The notes under the pieces were generated by a model. It made no database searches. It saw only the letters and a program-made list of their open reading frames with translations, and was not told the origin of the DNA. Positions 17,192 to 27,680 of a DNA stretch of 64,000 nt are shown in pieces. Numbering within the stretch: position 1 is the first letter of the stretch; each line of letters opens with the position of its first letter. Origin of the DNA: a methanotrophic endosymbiont of Bathymodiolus puteoserpentis (Logatchev) (GTDB taxonomy: Bacteria > Pseudomonadota > Gammaproteobacteria > Methylococcales > Methylomonadaceae); assembly GCF_900128525.1 (NCBI RefSeq), contig NZ_FQTQ01000134.1, positions 20,219 through 84,218 on the forward strand, written 5' to 3'. A program made the translations under genes and the position numbers.

Positions 17192-19144
17192 ATGTTTAGA
17201 GTTTTAACTATTTTAGTCGGTTTTTTTATTTTGTTGCTTGCAGGTACGGGTGCATATCAGCATTTAGTTCCTGTTGAAGTTCTGACATGTAATGAGTTTT
17301 TAACTTGTTATACACAGGTAGTGAAAATATTTGGTCAAGAAAATATAGCAAATCATGAACTCATTGCTTTGATCCACTCAGTCAGTGCTTTTGCTATTGT
17401 TGTGCTGTTAGCCATGCTGACCTTGAGTAGCCTTTGGCTAAAAAATGCACGCTTAAAACTGTTTGTTTATACGCTAATTTTAGCTGGTTTAGTAGGTGTG
17501 CAAATCCCTTTAGGGATGCATGCGCATTGGTTGGGTACTCAGGCACTTAATCAGCTGGCTCACTATCTGTTGAATGCGTTTACCTTGTATGTGCTTGTGC
17601 ATATTTATTTGCACAGTAAAACAGGCTACGTTAAGCGTAATGATGGCACTAAATCGTGGCTTGTTTCTAGTGCTATTGTTGTTCTAGGTTTGCAGTTGTT
17701 ATTGGGTGCTTGGCTCACAGCAAACCATGCGGGTTTAGTGTGTGGTGGGTTTCCGCAGTGTTTAAATTCATGGTGGCCACAAGCCGATTATATCAATGCG
17801 TTTAACTTTTTAGCGCCATTATCCTTTGATGCGAAAATTGCTGTGCATTGGCTGCACCGTATTTTTTCAATTATTGTTTTTATTAGCCTAACGTGGGTGA
17901 TGCTATCAGCTACTAGTAGTCGTATTAAATCAGTACGTTGGGCTGGTGTCACAATAAGTTTATTATTGTTGATTCAGTTTGCTGCGGGAATCGCGTTAGT
18001 TAAGTTATCTATGCCTGTGTGGATAGGCGTAGTACATAGTCTTACAGCTATGATTTTGATGTTACCTTTGTTACTTATTAGGTTTCATGCAAAATATAAG
18101 TTGCCAGGTGATATCCAAGTTACTTTACCAAGGGAAAATTCTGCTAGCTTAAAGGAAAGAGATACTCATGTTGTTGACGATAAAGTACAAATACCAACAT
18201 CTGAGCTAGTTGAGCCAGAGTCTTTATATTTGCGTTTAAAGTCACAGCTTGGAAAAACGCGCACAGGTCTAGGTGCTGTACTATCGGTAGTAAGCTTTGC
18301 GAATCGTAAGATTGATCAAGATTTGTTGGAAGAGATAGAGACCAGTTTATTAATGGCTGATGTGGGTATGGATGTAACCACGGACATTATTGCTAAGCTA
18401 GAAGAAAGTGTTGAAAAACACCAATTAGAAGATGTTAATGCTTTATCTGAACTTTTAAAACAGCAGTTATTGGAACTATTGGAGCCTGTAAGCCAGCCTT
18501 TGGTCATACCTGAGAAACAAGGTCCTTATGTGATTTTAGTTGTGGGTGTTAATGGTGCTGGTAAAACAACAACTATTGGCAAGCTAGCGCAAAGATTACA
18601 GCAACAAGGGTATAGTGTGATGTTGGCCGCTGGAGATACTTTTAGAGCAGCAGCCGTTGAACAGTTACAAGTTTGGGGAGAGCGCAACGAAATTCATGTT
18701 GTGGCACAGCATACAGGAGCGGATTCAGCGTCGGTTATTTTTGATGCAGTGCAGTCGGCACAAGCAAAAGGGATTGATGTGTTGATCGCTGATACAGCGG
18801 GCCGTTTGCATACGAAGTCAAATTTAATGGATGAGTTGAAAAAAATCAAACGTATTATGAGTAAACTAGATGATACTGCGCCTCATGAAGTCTTATTAGT
18901 TTTGGATGCGGGGACAGGGCAAAATGCACTGTCGCAGGCTGAACATTTTAATAAAGCGGTTGAGTTAACAGGGATTGCCCTCACTAAACTAGATGGTACT
19001 GCGAAAGGAGGCATTATTTTCGCTTTGGCAAAAAAAGCGGGTGTGCCTATCCGTTTTCTGGGAGTAGGTGAAGGAATTAATGATTTACAGGATTTTAATG
19101 CTCGAGATTTTATTGATGCTTTATTTAAGCAAGATAAAGATTAA
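17192..19144 (+). CDS. Fusion of heme A synthase CtaA (N-terminal) and SRP receptor FtsY (C-terminal)
   Basis: One unbroken frame of 650 codons. Residues 1 to about 305 are CtaA/COX15: eight membrane helices, His ligand motifs IALIHSVSA, LNQLAHYLLN, VHWLHRIF and VHSLTA, and cysteine pairs CNEFLTC and CGGFPQC. After a linker of roughly 40 residues, residues about 347-650 are a complete FtsY NG GTPase: P-loop GVNGAGKT near 452, AAGDTFRAAAVEQL, DTAGRL, TKLDGTAKGG. No ATG or GTG lies in frame across the linker; only TTG codons at 18101 and 18230, without good ribosome binding sites. CtaA converts heme O to heme A; FtsY docks SRP-ribosome complexes. The usual ctaB after ctaA is missing. ftsE and ftsX follow, as in normal ftsY operons. 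Confidence 0.93.
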   Translation: MFRVLTILVGFFILLLAGTGAYQHLVPVEVLTCNEFLTCYTQVVKIFGQENIANHELIALIHSVSAFAIVVLLAMLTLSSLWLKNARLKLFVYTLILAGLVGVQIPLGMHAHWLGTQALNQLAHYLLNAFTLYVLVHIYLHSKTGYVKRNDGTKSWLVSSAIVVLGLQLLLGAWLTANHAGLVCGGFPQCLNSWWPQADYINAFNFLAPLSFDAKIAVHWLHRIFSIIVFISLTWVMLSATSSRIKSVRWAGVTISLLLLIQFAAGIALVKLSMPVWIGVVHSLTAMILMLPLLLIRFHAKYKLPGDIQVTLPRENSASLKERDTHVVDDKVQIPTSELVEPESLYLRLKSQLGKTRTGLGAVLSVVSFANRKIDQDLLEEIETSLLMADVGMDVTTDIIAKLEESVEKHQLEDVNALSELLKQQLLELLEPVSQPLVIPEKQGPYVILVVGVNGAGKTTTIGKLAQRLQQQGYSVMLAAGDTFRAAAVEQLQVWGERNEIHVVAQHTGADSASVIFDAVQSAQAKGIDVLIADTAGRLHTKSNLMDELKKIKRIMSKLDDTAPHEVLLVLDAGTGQNALSQAEHFNKAVELTGIALTKLDGTAKGGIIFALAKKAGVPIRFLGVGEGINDLQDFNARDFIDALFKQDKD

Positions 19145-19150
19145 TCTGCC

Positions 19151-19813
19151 ATGTTAAGCTTTGATCATGTTTTTAAGCGTTACGCTGACGCAGGGGATAC
19201 TTTAAGTGATCTTAGTTTTCATCTTGATAAAGGTGAAATGGCTTTTTTAACGGGGCACTCGGGCGCTGGGAAAAGTACTTTGCTTAAATTGGTGGCGATT
19301 ATTGAACGCTGCACTCGCGGGCAGATATTGGTCGATGGGCAAAATATTTGTCGCATGCATGATAGGCAAGTTCCTTTTCTACGACGTAAGTTAGGCTTGA
19401 TTTTTCAAGACTATAAGTTGCTTTTTGATCGCACTGTTTTTGATAATATAGCTTTACCTTTAATCGTCGCGGGTGTTGGGCGGCATGAAGTGGCTAGGCG
19501 GGTTCGTGCCGCACTTGATAAGGTAGGTTTGTTGGGCAAAGAAAACAAGTATCCTTTGGCTTTATCGGGCGGTGAGCAACAGCGTATCGGTATTGCGCGT
19601 GCGGTTGTCAATAAGCCAGCGTTAATCTTGGCTGACGAGCCGACAGGTAATTTAGATCCGCAACTATCAGCAGAAATTATGCGTTTGTTTGAGCAGTTTA
19701 AACAAGTGGGTGTTACGGTATTAGTTGCCACGCATGATATTGAATTAGTGACAAAGTTAGATCATAGAGTTTTGCAGTTAGATCATGGCACACTTATTAA
19801 ACATCCTTTATGA
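19151..19813 (+). CDS. ftsE: Cell division ATP-binding protein FtsE
   Basis: FtsE is the ATPase of the FtsEX complex, which activates cell wall hydrolases at the septum. The 220-residue protein has Walker A GHSGAGKST (residues about 36-44), Q-loop FQDYKLL, signature LSGGEQQR near 137, Walker B LILADEPTGNLD and H-loop THD. The sequence RRKLGLIFQDYKLLFDRTVFDNIALPL is FtsE-specific rather than a general ABC protein. It starts six bases after the CtaA-FtsY stop and overlaps ftsX by four. Confidence 0.96.
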   Translation: MLSFDHVFKRYADAGDTLSDLSFHLDKGEMAFLTGHSGAGKSTLLKLVAIIERCTRGQILVDGQNICRMHDRQVPFLRRKLGLIFQDYKLLFDRTVFDNIALPLIVAGVGRHEVARRVRAALDKVGLLGKENKYPLALSGGEQQRIGIARAVVNKPALILADEPTGNLDPQLSAEIMRLFEQFKQVGVTVLVATHDIELVTKLDHRVLQLDHGTLIKHPL

Positions 19814-20799
19814 AGTCAGTTAGAAAAAGCCCTATAGAGACCCCACGGCAAGTTGGGCAGCATAAGCGTAAGTCCACAGGCTGGTTAAGTATTAATTTGC
19901 TGTTGCATAGAGAGGCATTAGGTACTAGTTTTCGTCGACTATTGTTAACTCCCTTTACTTCAGCTATGGCTATTATTGTTATGGCTATTGCCTTGTCTTT
20001 GGCGGGTAGTTTTTATGTTTTAGTGAATAATGCTCAGCAATTAGTAGATAATTTACAGACAGGCAAGCAGTTTTCCTTGTTTTTACATGAATATATTTCT
20101 GATAAGCAAGCTGCAAAATTAGCACAGCGATTACAGGATTATGAAGGGGTGGCTAATGTTGTACTGATTTCTAAGCAGCAAGCCTTAGCAGAATTTCAGC
20201 AATATAGTGGCTTTGGTGCTGCACTGAATGCTCTAGAAAGCAATCCTTTGCCAGCGGTCATTCAGGTTTTTCCTACACAAGAGATAAGTGAAGCGTATCA
20301 ACTAACGAAATTATTAGAGCAAGCAAAAAATGAACAAGAAGTTGATTTTGCCCAAATTGATATGGATTGGGTGGTACGTTTGCAGACAATGATGCAAATA
20401 GCTAACCAATTAGTTATGTTGATATCTGGATTATTAGCCGTTGCCGTGGTCTTTATCACTGGAAATACCATACGCTTAGAGTTACAAACACGCAGAGATG
20501 AGGTCGTAGTAGAAAAACTAGTAGGGGCAACTAATATATTTATATGTTTACCTTTTCTTTATAGTGGTTTTTGGTTTGGTTTTATAGCGGGTTGTTGTGC
20601 TTGGTGCATTATTAGCTTAATGCTATTTATGCTCAGTTCTCCCATTACTCATTTATCTATGCTGTACCAGAGCCAATTTCAACTGCATTTTATGAATTTT
20701 ACGGAATCAATGAGCTTAATTGTCGGTGCGTCAATGCTTGGAGTCTTGGGTGCACTAGCAATAGTAAGTCATCAAATTAGATTATTAAAACCTGAATAG
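19810..20799 (+). CDS. ftsX: Cell division protein FtsX
   Basis: FtsX is the membrane partner of FtsE. The 329-residue protein has an N-terminal cytoplasmic tail, a first helix at about residues 50-72 (AMAIIVMAIALSLAGSFYVL), a periplasmic domain of about 110 residues, and three further helices after residue 195. The motif TRRDEVVVEKLVGATNIFI is the FtsX/permease coupling region. The ATG overlaps the ftsE stop. rpoH, which often follows ftsX in gammaproteobacteria, is absent; hfq comes next. Confidence 0.94.
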   Translation: MKSVRKSPIETPRQVGQHKRKSTGWLSINLLLHREALGTSFRRLLLTPFTSAMAIIVMAIALSLAGSFYVLVNNAQQLVDNLQTGKQFSLFLHEYISDKQAAKLAQRLQDYEGVANVVLISKQQALAEFQQYSGFGAALNALESNPLPAVIQVFPTQEISEAYQLTKLLEQAKNEQEVDFAQIDMDWVVRLQTMMQIANQLVMLISGLLAVAVVFITGNTIRLELQTRRDEVVVEKLVGATNIFICLPFLYSGFWFGFIAGCCAWCIISLMLFMLSSPITHLSMLYQSQFQLHFMNFTESMSLIVGASMLGVLGALAIVSHQIRLLKPE

Positions 20800-20915
20800 G
20801 ACTTGATTTTGGACCTTTGCGCACCTATATCTTGTAAATCAGTTTAATTATCGGTAAGGTATTCAGGTATGCTTTGAGCTGATTGCAGAAAAATAAAAAT
20901 AATAGGGAGAGATGT

Positions 20916-21152
20916 ATGTCAAAAAGCCAAAACCTGCAGGATACTTTTTTGAATGCGCTAAGAAAAGAGCACACACCAGTATCCATTTTTTTAGTCAATG
21001 GCATTAAGCTGCAAGGTCGTGTTGATTCATTTGACCAATATGTCATTATGCTAAAAAATACTATGTCACAGATGGTGTATAAACATGCAATTTCTACTAT
21101 TGTGCCTGGAAAACCAGTCACTATGATTAATAAAGAGAGTAACATTGAGTGA
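20916..21152 (+). CDS. hfq: RNA chaperone Hfq
   Basis: Hfq forms hexamers that anneal small RNAs to mRNAs. From ATG 20916, preceded by AGGGAGAG, the product is 78 residues: [46 protein letters not shown] (Sm1) and the Sm2 motif YKHAIST. The C-terminal tail is very short ([17 protein letters not shown]). The following hflX-hflK-hflC order is the classic gammaproteobacterial arrangement. miaA, the usual upstream gene, is not here. Confidence 0.97.
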   Translation: MSKSQNLQDTFLNALRKEHTPVSIFLVNGIKLQGRVDSFDQYVIMLKNTMSQMVYKHAISTIVPGKPVTMINKESNIE

Positions 21153-21181
21153 GTTAAAAATATCGACTAGGGAGATTGCTA

Positions 21182-22447
21182 TTGTTTGATCGTCCTGAGT
21201 CCGGAGAAAGAGCTGTTCTAGTGCATATTACTTTGCATGACGGACAAGAAGATTTAAATGAATTAAAAGAATTGGCAAGCTCAGCGGGTGCTGAGGTTGT
21301 TCATGTTCTTACTGGTTCTAGACGCCACCCAGATCCAAGGTATTTTATAGGTTCTGGAAAACTAGAAGAATTAAAAGCGATAATAGAAGAAACAGAAGCA
21401 GACCTTGTACTATTTAATCATGTTTTAACGCCTAGCCAAGAACGTAACCTAGAAGCCGAATTAGAGTTTAGGGTAGTTGATCGTAATGGTCTTATTTTGG
21501 ATATTTTTGCTTTAAGAGCAAAGACTTATGATGGTAAATTGCAAGTAGAATTAGCGCAGCTAAATCATCTTTCTTCGCGTTTAACGGGAGGTTGGTCGCA
21601 TTTAGATCGCCAGAAGGGCGGGATTGGTATGCGTGGCACAGGGGAGACTCAATTAGAGTCTGATCGGCGCCTGGTAAGTCAGCGAATTAAGTTAGTCGAA
21701 AGCCGTTTAGAGAAGGTGGTAAAACAGCGCCATCAAGGACGGGTTAGACGTAAGCGTTCCGATACGCCTGGAGTGTCATTGGTTGGGTATACTAATGCGG
21801 GTAAGTCAACTTTATTTAATCGCTTAACTGGTTCGGATATTTATGTGGCAAATCAATTGTTTGCTACACTAGATCCAACTATGCGTCGTTGTCGTCTGGC
21901 AAACAATTCAGAAGTAGTTTTAGCTGATACTGTAGGTTTTATTCGTCATTTGCCACATGAATTAGTTGCAGCATTTAAGTCGACATTACAAGAAGCAACA
22001 GATGCTGACTTATTGTTGCATGTAATTGATGCCAGTGATGAGTATCGTAAGGAAACGATTTATGAGGTAAACCGTGTTTTGAAAGACATCGGTGCGGATA
22101 AAAGTCCTCAGTTAGAAGTCTTCAATAAAATTGATTTATTAGATGATTTTGCACCGCGAATAGATAGAAATGATCAAGGAAGGCCTGTACGGGTATGGTT
22201 GTCTGCACAAACAGGGGCTGGAATGGATTTACTTTTGCAGGCGTTGGAGGAGATTTTTTCCGCAACAAGAGTAAGAAGATTATGCCATTTATTATCTAGT
22301 CAAGGTGGTGTGCGTTCACAATTGTTCTCAGTCGCTAATATTTTGCAAGAAGATTGCACTGATGAAGGTGGTTGGGATTTATTGGTGGAAATTGATCAGC
22401 AGTATTTAGGTATTTTACGAGAAGTTGAAATAGAAGAAATTGTGTAA
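21182..22447 (+). CDS. hflX: Ribosome-associated GTPase HflX
   Basis: HflX splits stalled ribosomes after heat stress. The TTG at 21182 is chosen because AGGGAG (21169-21174) is then correctly spaced and the product begins LFDRPESGERAVLVHI, matching the E. coli start MFDRYDAGEQAVLVHI. A TTG six bases earlier is too close to the Shine-Dalgarno. About 421 residues: HflX N-domain (GSRRHPDPRYFIGSGKLEEL), GTPase motifs GYTNAGKST near residue 200, DTVGFIRHLP and NKIDLL. An odd start codon for an hfq-operon gene. Confidence 0.95.
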   Translation: MFDRPESGERAVLVHITLHDGQEDLNELKELASSAGAEVVHVLTGSRRHPDPRYFIGSGKLEELKAIIEETEADLVLFNHVLTPSQERNLEAELEFRVVDRNGLILDIFALRAKTYDGKLQVELAQLNHLSSRLTGGWSHLDRQKGGIGMRGTGETQLESDRRLVSQRIKLVESRLEKVVKQRHQGRVRRKRSDTPGVSLVGYTNAGKSTLFNRLTGSDIYVANQLFATLDPTMRRCRLANNSEVVLADTVGFIRHLPHELVAAFKSTLQEATDADLLLHVIDASDEYRKETIYEVNRVLKDIGADKSPQLEVFNKIDLLDDFAPRIDRNDQGRPVRVWLSAQTGAGMDLLLQALEEIFSATRVRRLCHLLSSQGGVRSQLFSVANILQEDCTDEGGWDLLVEIDQQYLGILREVEIEEIV

Positions 22448-22548
22448 TTATGTATTTTTTAGGATAATTACCGAGTAAAATCATAAGAATTACATATTTT
22501 TATAAATTCTCATTAATTTTTTTGCTGTACAAAAGGTGGAGTTAGCGA

Positions 22549-23760
22549 ATGTCTTGGAATGAACCAGGCGGTGATAAGAAGAAAGACCCTTGGAGTGGGC
22601 GTAACGAGGAAAATGGTCCTCCCGATTTAGATGAGGCGATTCGTTCGCTGCAAGATAAATTAGGTGGCTTATTTGGTGGCAATAGCGGTGGTGGTAATGG
22701 TAATGATGAAGCATCTCCACCTTCTTTAAAGGGGCTTGGCTTTTTAGCGCTCGGTGCTGTTGCTCTTTGGGGGGCAAGTGGGTTTTATGTTGTTGATGAA
22801 GGAAACCGAGGTGTTGAGTTACGTTTTGGTAAGTACATTACAACAACACAACCAGGTTTAAATTGGCATTTACCTGCTCCGATTGAAACGGTGGAACTTG
22901 TTAATATTTCTCAGCAACGGTTTTTAGAAGTTGGATATCGTTCAGGCGGTGCACGTGGTACTTCTGGTCAAGGTTCGGTTGCAAAAGAAGCCTTGATGTT
23001 AACTAAAGATGAAAATATTGTTGATGTGCGTTTAGCTGTTCAATATCAAGTTAATGATGCTAAGAAGTATTTATTTAATATATTAAACCAGACAGCAACA
23101 TTAAAACAGGTCACAGAAAGTGCAGAGCGGGGTGTTATTGGTGGTAATACAATGGACTTTGTATTAACTGAAGGGCGTAGTCAAGTCGTTATTGATATTA
23201 AAAAAGACATCCAGCAAGTTATGGATGCTTATGATTCAGGTATTATAATAACCAGTGTAAATTTACAAGATGCACAGCCACCTGAGCAAGTGCAGAGTGC
23301 TTTTGAGGATGCTATTAAAGCGCGTGAAGATAAACAGCGACTTATTAATGAAGCAGAAGCGTATGCAAATGATGTTGTCCCTAAAGCGCGAGGTGGAGCA
23401 GCACGACTTACTCAAGAATCAGAAGGGTATAAATCACGTATTATTTCAGCAGCGGAAGGGGAAGTGAGTCGTTTTACGCAAATTTTAAAGGAATATAAAA
23501 AAGCACCTGAAATTACACGTAAACGTATTTACTTAGAAACGATGGAAAGTGTTATGAGTGCTACAAATACTGTTATGGTAGATGTTAAGGGTGGTAATAA
23601 TTTAATGTATTTGCCGTTAGATAAATTAGCTGCCAAATCTGCTGCGGCAGTGGGTAATAATACCAGCCATTTTAATGCGCCTAATTCTACTGTAACGCCG
23701 TCACGTTCTATTAATCATACCCGGACTTCAAGTCGCGGTCGTACAGTGAGAGGTCGCTAA
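22549..23760 (+). CDS. hflK: FtsH protease modulator HflK
   Basis: HflK and HflC form a membrane cage around the FtsH protease. The 403-residue protein begins MSWNEPGGDKKKDPW, has a Gly/Asn-rich stretch near residues 45-60, a membrane helix at about residues 63-82, and an SPFH/prohibitin domain (VDEGNRGVELRFGKY onwards). The coiled-coil part includes AREDKQRLINEAEAYANDV and GEVSRFTQILKEYKKAPEITRKR. The C-terminal tail is Ser/Thr/Arg-rich. It is followed by hflC after one base. Confidence 0.96.
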   Translation: MSWNEPGGDKKKDPWSGRNEENGPPDLDEAIRSLQDKLGGLFGGNSGGGNGNDEASPPSLKGLGFLALGAVALWGASGFYVVDEGNRGVELRFGKYITTTQPGLNWHLPAPIETVELVNISQQRFLEVGYRSGGARGTSGQGSVAKEALMLTKDENIVDVRLAVQYQVNDAKKYLFNILNQTATLKQVTESAERGVIGGNTMDFVLTEGRSQVVIDIKKDIQQVMDAYDSGIIITSVNLQDAQPPEQVQSAFEDAIKAREDKQRLINEAEAYANDVVPKARGGAARLTQESEGYKSRIISAAEGEVSRFTQILKEYKKAPEITRKRIYLETMESVMSATNTVMVDVKGGNNLMYLPLDKLAAKSAAAVGNNTSHFNAPNSTVTPSRSINHTRTSSRGRTVRGR

Positions 23761-23761
23761 A

Positions 23762-24622
23762 ATGTTATCAAATAAAATTTTAGTGGGTCTTGCCGCTGTA
23801 TTATCACTAGGTATGATGAGTGTTTTTACTGTATCAGAAACAGAAAAAGCTATTAAATTCAAATTTGGAGAAATTGTTGAGTCAGATTATAAGCCTGGCT
23901 TGCATTTCAAGATGCCTTTTATTAATAATGTTAAGAAGTTTGATGCACGGCTTTTAACCTTGGATTCTTCACCTGAGCGATTTTTAACAGCGGAAAAGAA
24001 AAACGTTATTGTTGACTCGTTTGTTAAATGGCGCATTGGTGATGTCAATACATTTTACACCTCAGTTGCAGGTGATATTTATCAAGCTAATGTACGTTTA
24101 GATCAAATTATTAAGGATGCATTCCGTAGTGAATTTAGTAAGCGTGATATTAAGCAGCTTGTGTCTACTGACCGTAGTGCAGTACGTGAAGCTTTGATTG
24201 CTAATACGACAAAAATTGCTGCTACTTTAGGGATTGAAATTATTGATGTACAAGTAAAACGTATTGACCTTCCCAGTGAAGTCAGCCAGTCAGTTTATCG
24301 CCGTATGGAGGCAGAGCGTGCGCGGGTAGCGCGTGAGTTTAGGTCGCAAGGATCGGAAGCGGCAGAGCGTGTACGTGCGAATGCAGATAAGCAAAAAGAG
24401 ATTATTTTAGCGAATGCTTTTCGTGATGCTGAAGTCATTAAAGGACAAGGGGATGCTACTGCTTCTGATATTTATGCAAAAGCTTATGGCCAAGATACTG
24501 AGTTTTATGCCTTTTATCGTAGTATGGCTGCTTATAAAAAAACCTTCACTAAAAATTCAGCAAATATTATGGTGATGGAGCCAGACTCTGATTTCTTTAA
24601 ATATTTCAAGAAAATGAAATAA
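23762..24622 (+). CDS. hflC: FtsH protease modulator HflC
   Basis: HflC is the partner of HflK. The 286-residue protein has an N-terminal anchor (residues about 5-24) and an SPFH domain: SETEKAIKFKFGEIVE, PGLHFKMPFINNVKKFDAR, VDSFVKWRIGDVNTFY. A coiled-coil segment rich in Arg and Ala follows (YRRMEAERARVAREFRSQG), then EFYAFYRSMAAYKKTF and a C-terminal DSDFFKYFKK, a known HflC ending. It closes the hfq-hflX-hflK-hflC unit before a terminator. Confidence 0.96.
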   Translation: MLSNKILVGLAAVLSLGMMSVFTVSETEKAIKFKFGEIVESDYKPGLHFKMPFINNVKKFDARLLTLDSSPERFLTAEKKNVIVDSFVKWRIGDVNTFYTSVAGDIYQANVRLDQIIKDAFRSEFSKRDIKQLVSTDRSAVREALIANTTKIAATLGIEIIDVQVKRIDLPSEVSQSVYRRMEAERARVAREFRSQGSEAAERVRANADKQKEIILANAFRDAEVIKGQGDATASDIYAKAYGQDTEFYAFYRSMAAYKKTFTKNSANIMVMEPDSDFFKYFKKMK

Positions 24623-24650
24623 TTTAAGTATTTATTTGAATTGAACAATT

Positions 24651-24677
24651 AAACGCTCTGCTTATGCAGGGCGTTTT
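24651..24677 (+). terminator. Rho-independent terminator after hflC
   Basis: AAACGCTCTGC and GCAGGGCGTTT form an 11-pair stem with one GU pair around TTAT, followed by a short T run. hisZ starts 22 bases later. Confidence 0.8.
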
Positions 24678-24698
24678 TGTGTAAATTGGAAAATTATT

Positions 24699-25892
24699 AT
24701 GTTGCAGAGAGACCCTTGGTTATTGCCAGAAGGTGTTGAAGAGGTATTACCTGAAGATGCTCGACATTTAGAGGTTTTACGTCGTCAATTGCTGGATGTT
24801 TTTGAGTGTTGGGGCTATGAAAAGGTGATTCCACCTTTTATTGATTACCTGGATTCGTTGTTAACGGGGTCGGCACACGATCTGAACCTGCAAACATTTA
24901 AATTAACGGACCAATTAAGTGGTGAAGTTCTTGGTATTCGTGCTGATATGACGCCACAAGTGGCAAGAATTGATGCGCATAGTTTAAGCCATCAACAGCC
25001 ATCACGACTGTGTTATGTAGGAACGACTTTACATACGCGAGGTGGTGCCTTAGATAAAACGCGTATTCCTATGCAAATTGGTGCGGAATTGTTTGGTCAT
25101 GCGGGTATTGATAGTGATGCTGAAATCGTGCAATTAATGCTTGAAGTATTGGCAGTGGCGGGAGTGAAAAATGTGCATTTGGACTTGGGCCATGTTGCTA
25201 TTTATCGTGGGTTAGTCGCGCAAGCTAAGTTAACTGAAGAGCAAGAATTGGAGTTATTTGATATTTTACAGCGTAAATCAAATAGTGAACTCAGTAGTTG
25301 GTTAGATCGTTATGCCATACCTGAAGAATTACAGGCTATCTTTTTAAGCTTACCTAAATTAAATGGCGATCAATCTATTTTAGCAACTGCACAAACAGTT
25401 TTTACATCTGCAGATGTAACGGTAAAAGCTGCTTTGGCCGAATTAATTAAATTAGCTGACTTAATGCATGCTTATTATCCTGAGTTAACGATCAGTTTCG
25501 ATTTAGCTGAATTACGCGGTTATTATTATCATACTGGGGTCGTTTTTTCTGCTTTTGTGCCCGAAATGGGTAAGGAAATTGCGCGCGGTGGTCGTTATGA
25601 TAATATTGGCCAAATTTTTGGACGTGCAAGACCAGCAACTGGCTTTAGTGCGGATTTAAAAATACTGGCTGCGTTAACTAAAGTGGATAAATCTACTGAA
25701 GATATTGTTAAAATTCTTGCGCCTATGGCACAAGGTGATTTAGCTTTAGATGAAAAAGTACGAGACCTTCGTGCTAAGGGTCGCATTGTTATCAAGGCTT
25801 TATCGGGTCAGCAGGTCAGTGCACAGGAATTGGGCTGTAAGCAAATATTAGAAAAAAATGATGGGAACTGGGTTCTTGTCACGTTAAATTAA
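24699..25892 (+). CDS. hisZ: ATP phosphoribosyltransferase regulatory subunit HisZ
   Basis: HisZ is a histidyl-tRNA synthetase-like protein that activates the short form of HisG in histidine synthesis. The 397-residue protein starts LQRDPWLLPEGVEEVLPEDA and shows class II synthetase motifs (VIPPFIDYLDSLL, LGIRADMTPQVARIDA) plus ELRGYYYHTGVVFSAF and GGRYDNIGQIFGRARPATGF. It lacks an anticodon-binding domain, which separates it from HisS. The place between hflC and purA is common in gammaproteobacteria. Confidence 0.94.
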   Translation: MLQRDPWLLPEGVEEVLPEDARHLEVLRRQLLDVFECWGYEKVIPPFIDYLDSLLTGSAHDLNLQTFKLTDQLSGEVLGIRADMTPQVARIDAHSLSHQQPSRLCYVGTTLHTRGGALDKTRIPMQIGAELFGHAGIDSDAEIVQLMLEVLAVAGVKNVHLDLGHVAIYRGLVAQAKLTEEQELELFDILQRKSNSELSSWLDRYAIPEELQAIFLSLPKLNGDQSILATAQTVFTSADVTVKAALAELIKLADLMHAYYPELTISFDLAELRGYYYHTGVVFSAFVPEMGKEIARGGRYDNIGQIFGRARPATGFSADLKILAALTKVDKSTEDIVKILAPMAQGDLALDEKVRDLRAKGRIVIKALSGQQVSAQELGCKQILEKNDGNWVLVTLN

Positions 25893-27197
<1,305 letters not shown>

Positions 27198-27680
27198 CAA
27201 AGTTCAACCCTTCTTCTCTTTATCAGTCGCCTAGAAATGAGTATTATTGCTTATTTCTAGGCTTTGAAACCTCTATAAAAACATCACTTGGCAAGCGTGG
27301 ATTAAAATAGGCTAAGTGACCTGTTGTTTTTTTCTAATATCAAGCTTTATAATCTAAATACGATTGCGTCACTAGTCATGACTCTACTGCTTGATATGTA
27401 CCGTCTCCCTTAAATTGGTGCTATAAAAAATGTAATTTCTTATTATCTACAGGTATTTGAGATATTAAGGTCATGTAGGATGTGCTGACGATAGGAAGCG
27501 CATCACATAAACGATGCGCTTCGTTCCTTAGCACATCCTACGACACTCTTTATACCCGTTAAAATGAGAGGTTACTAAAAAAATATCATAAGTGTGTTTT
27601 TAATCGCTTAATAAATTTATTATTTTATCGCTTATTTCAGGGGGAGGATCTAGCCTCTCTTTTTTTATTTTTATTTTCTT
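27198..27680. other. Intergenic region after purA
   Basis: A 483-base gap. It holds an inverted repeat GCCTAGAAAT/ATTTCTAGGC (27229-27238 with 27253-27262) followed by only three T, a weak terminator candidate for hisZ-purA, and a family B palindromic repeat at 27442-27541. GGGGGAGG at 27641-27648 lies about 30 bases before the next ATG. No coding frame is convincing. Confidence 0.6.
27442..27541 (+). repeat. Family B palindromic repeat, copy 1
   Basis: Its core from GTAGGATGTGC to GCACATCCTAC (27475-27541) is a near-perfect palindrome with inner arms GGAAGCGCATC and GATGCGCTTCG. A conserved flank containing ACAGGTATTTG and ATTAAGG precedes it. The same flank and core occur in reverse at 48401-48505 and in reduced form at 55714-55797. 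Confidence 0.85.

Noticed and set aside
18150..18230. FtsY start at the ATG after AAGGAAAGAGA in the linker
   Set aside because: That ATG is in another frame and meets a stop codon after about a dozen codons.
17192..19144. CtaA-FtsY as an annotation artefact of two overlapping genes
   Set aside because: Both domains lie in the same frame with a continuous linker and no stop; there is no ATG or GTG in frame in the linker for a separate FtsY.
21176..21181. hflX start at TTG 21176
   Set aside because: Too close to the AGGAG-like site; the next TTG at 21182 matches the E. coli HflX N-terminus and has proper spacing.
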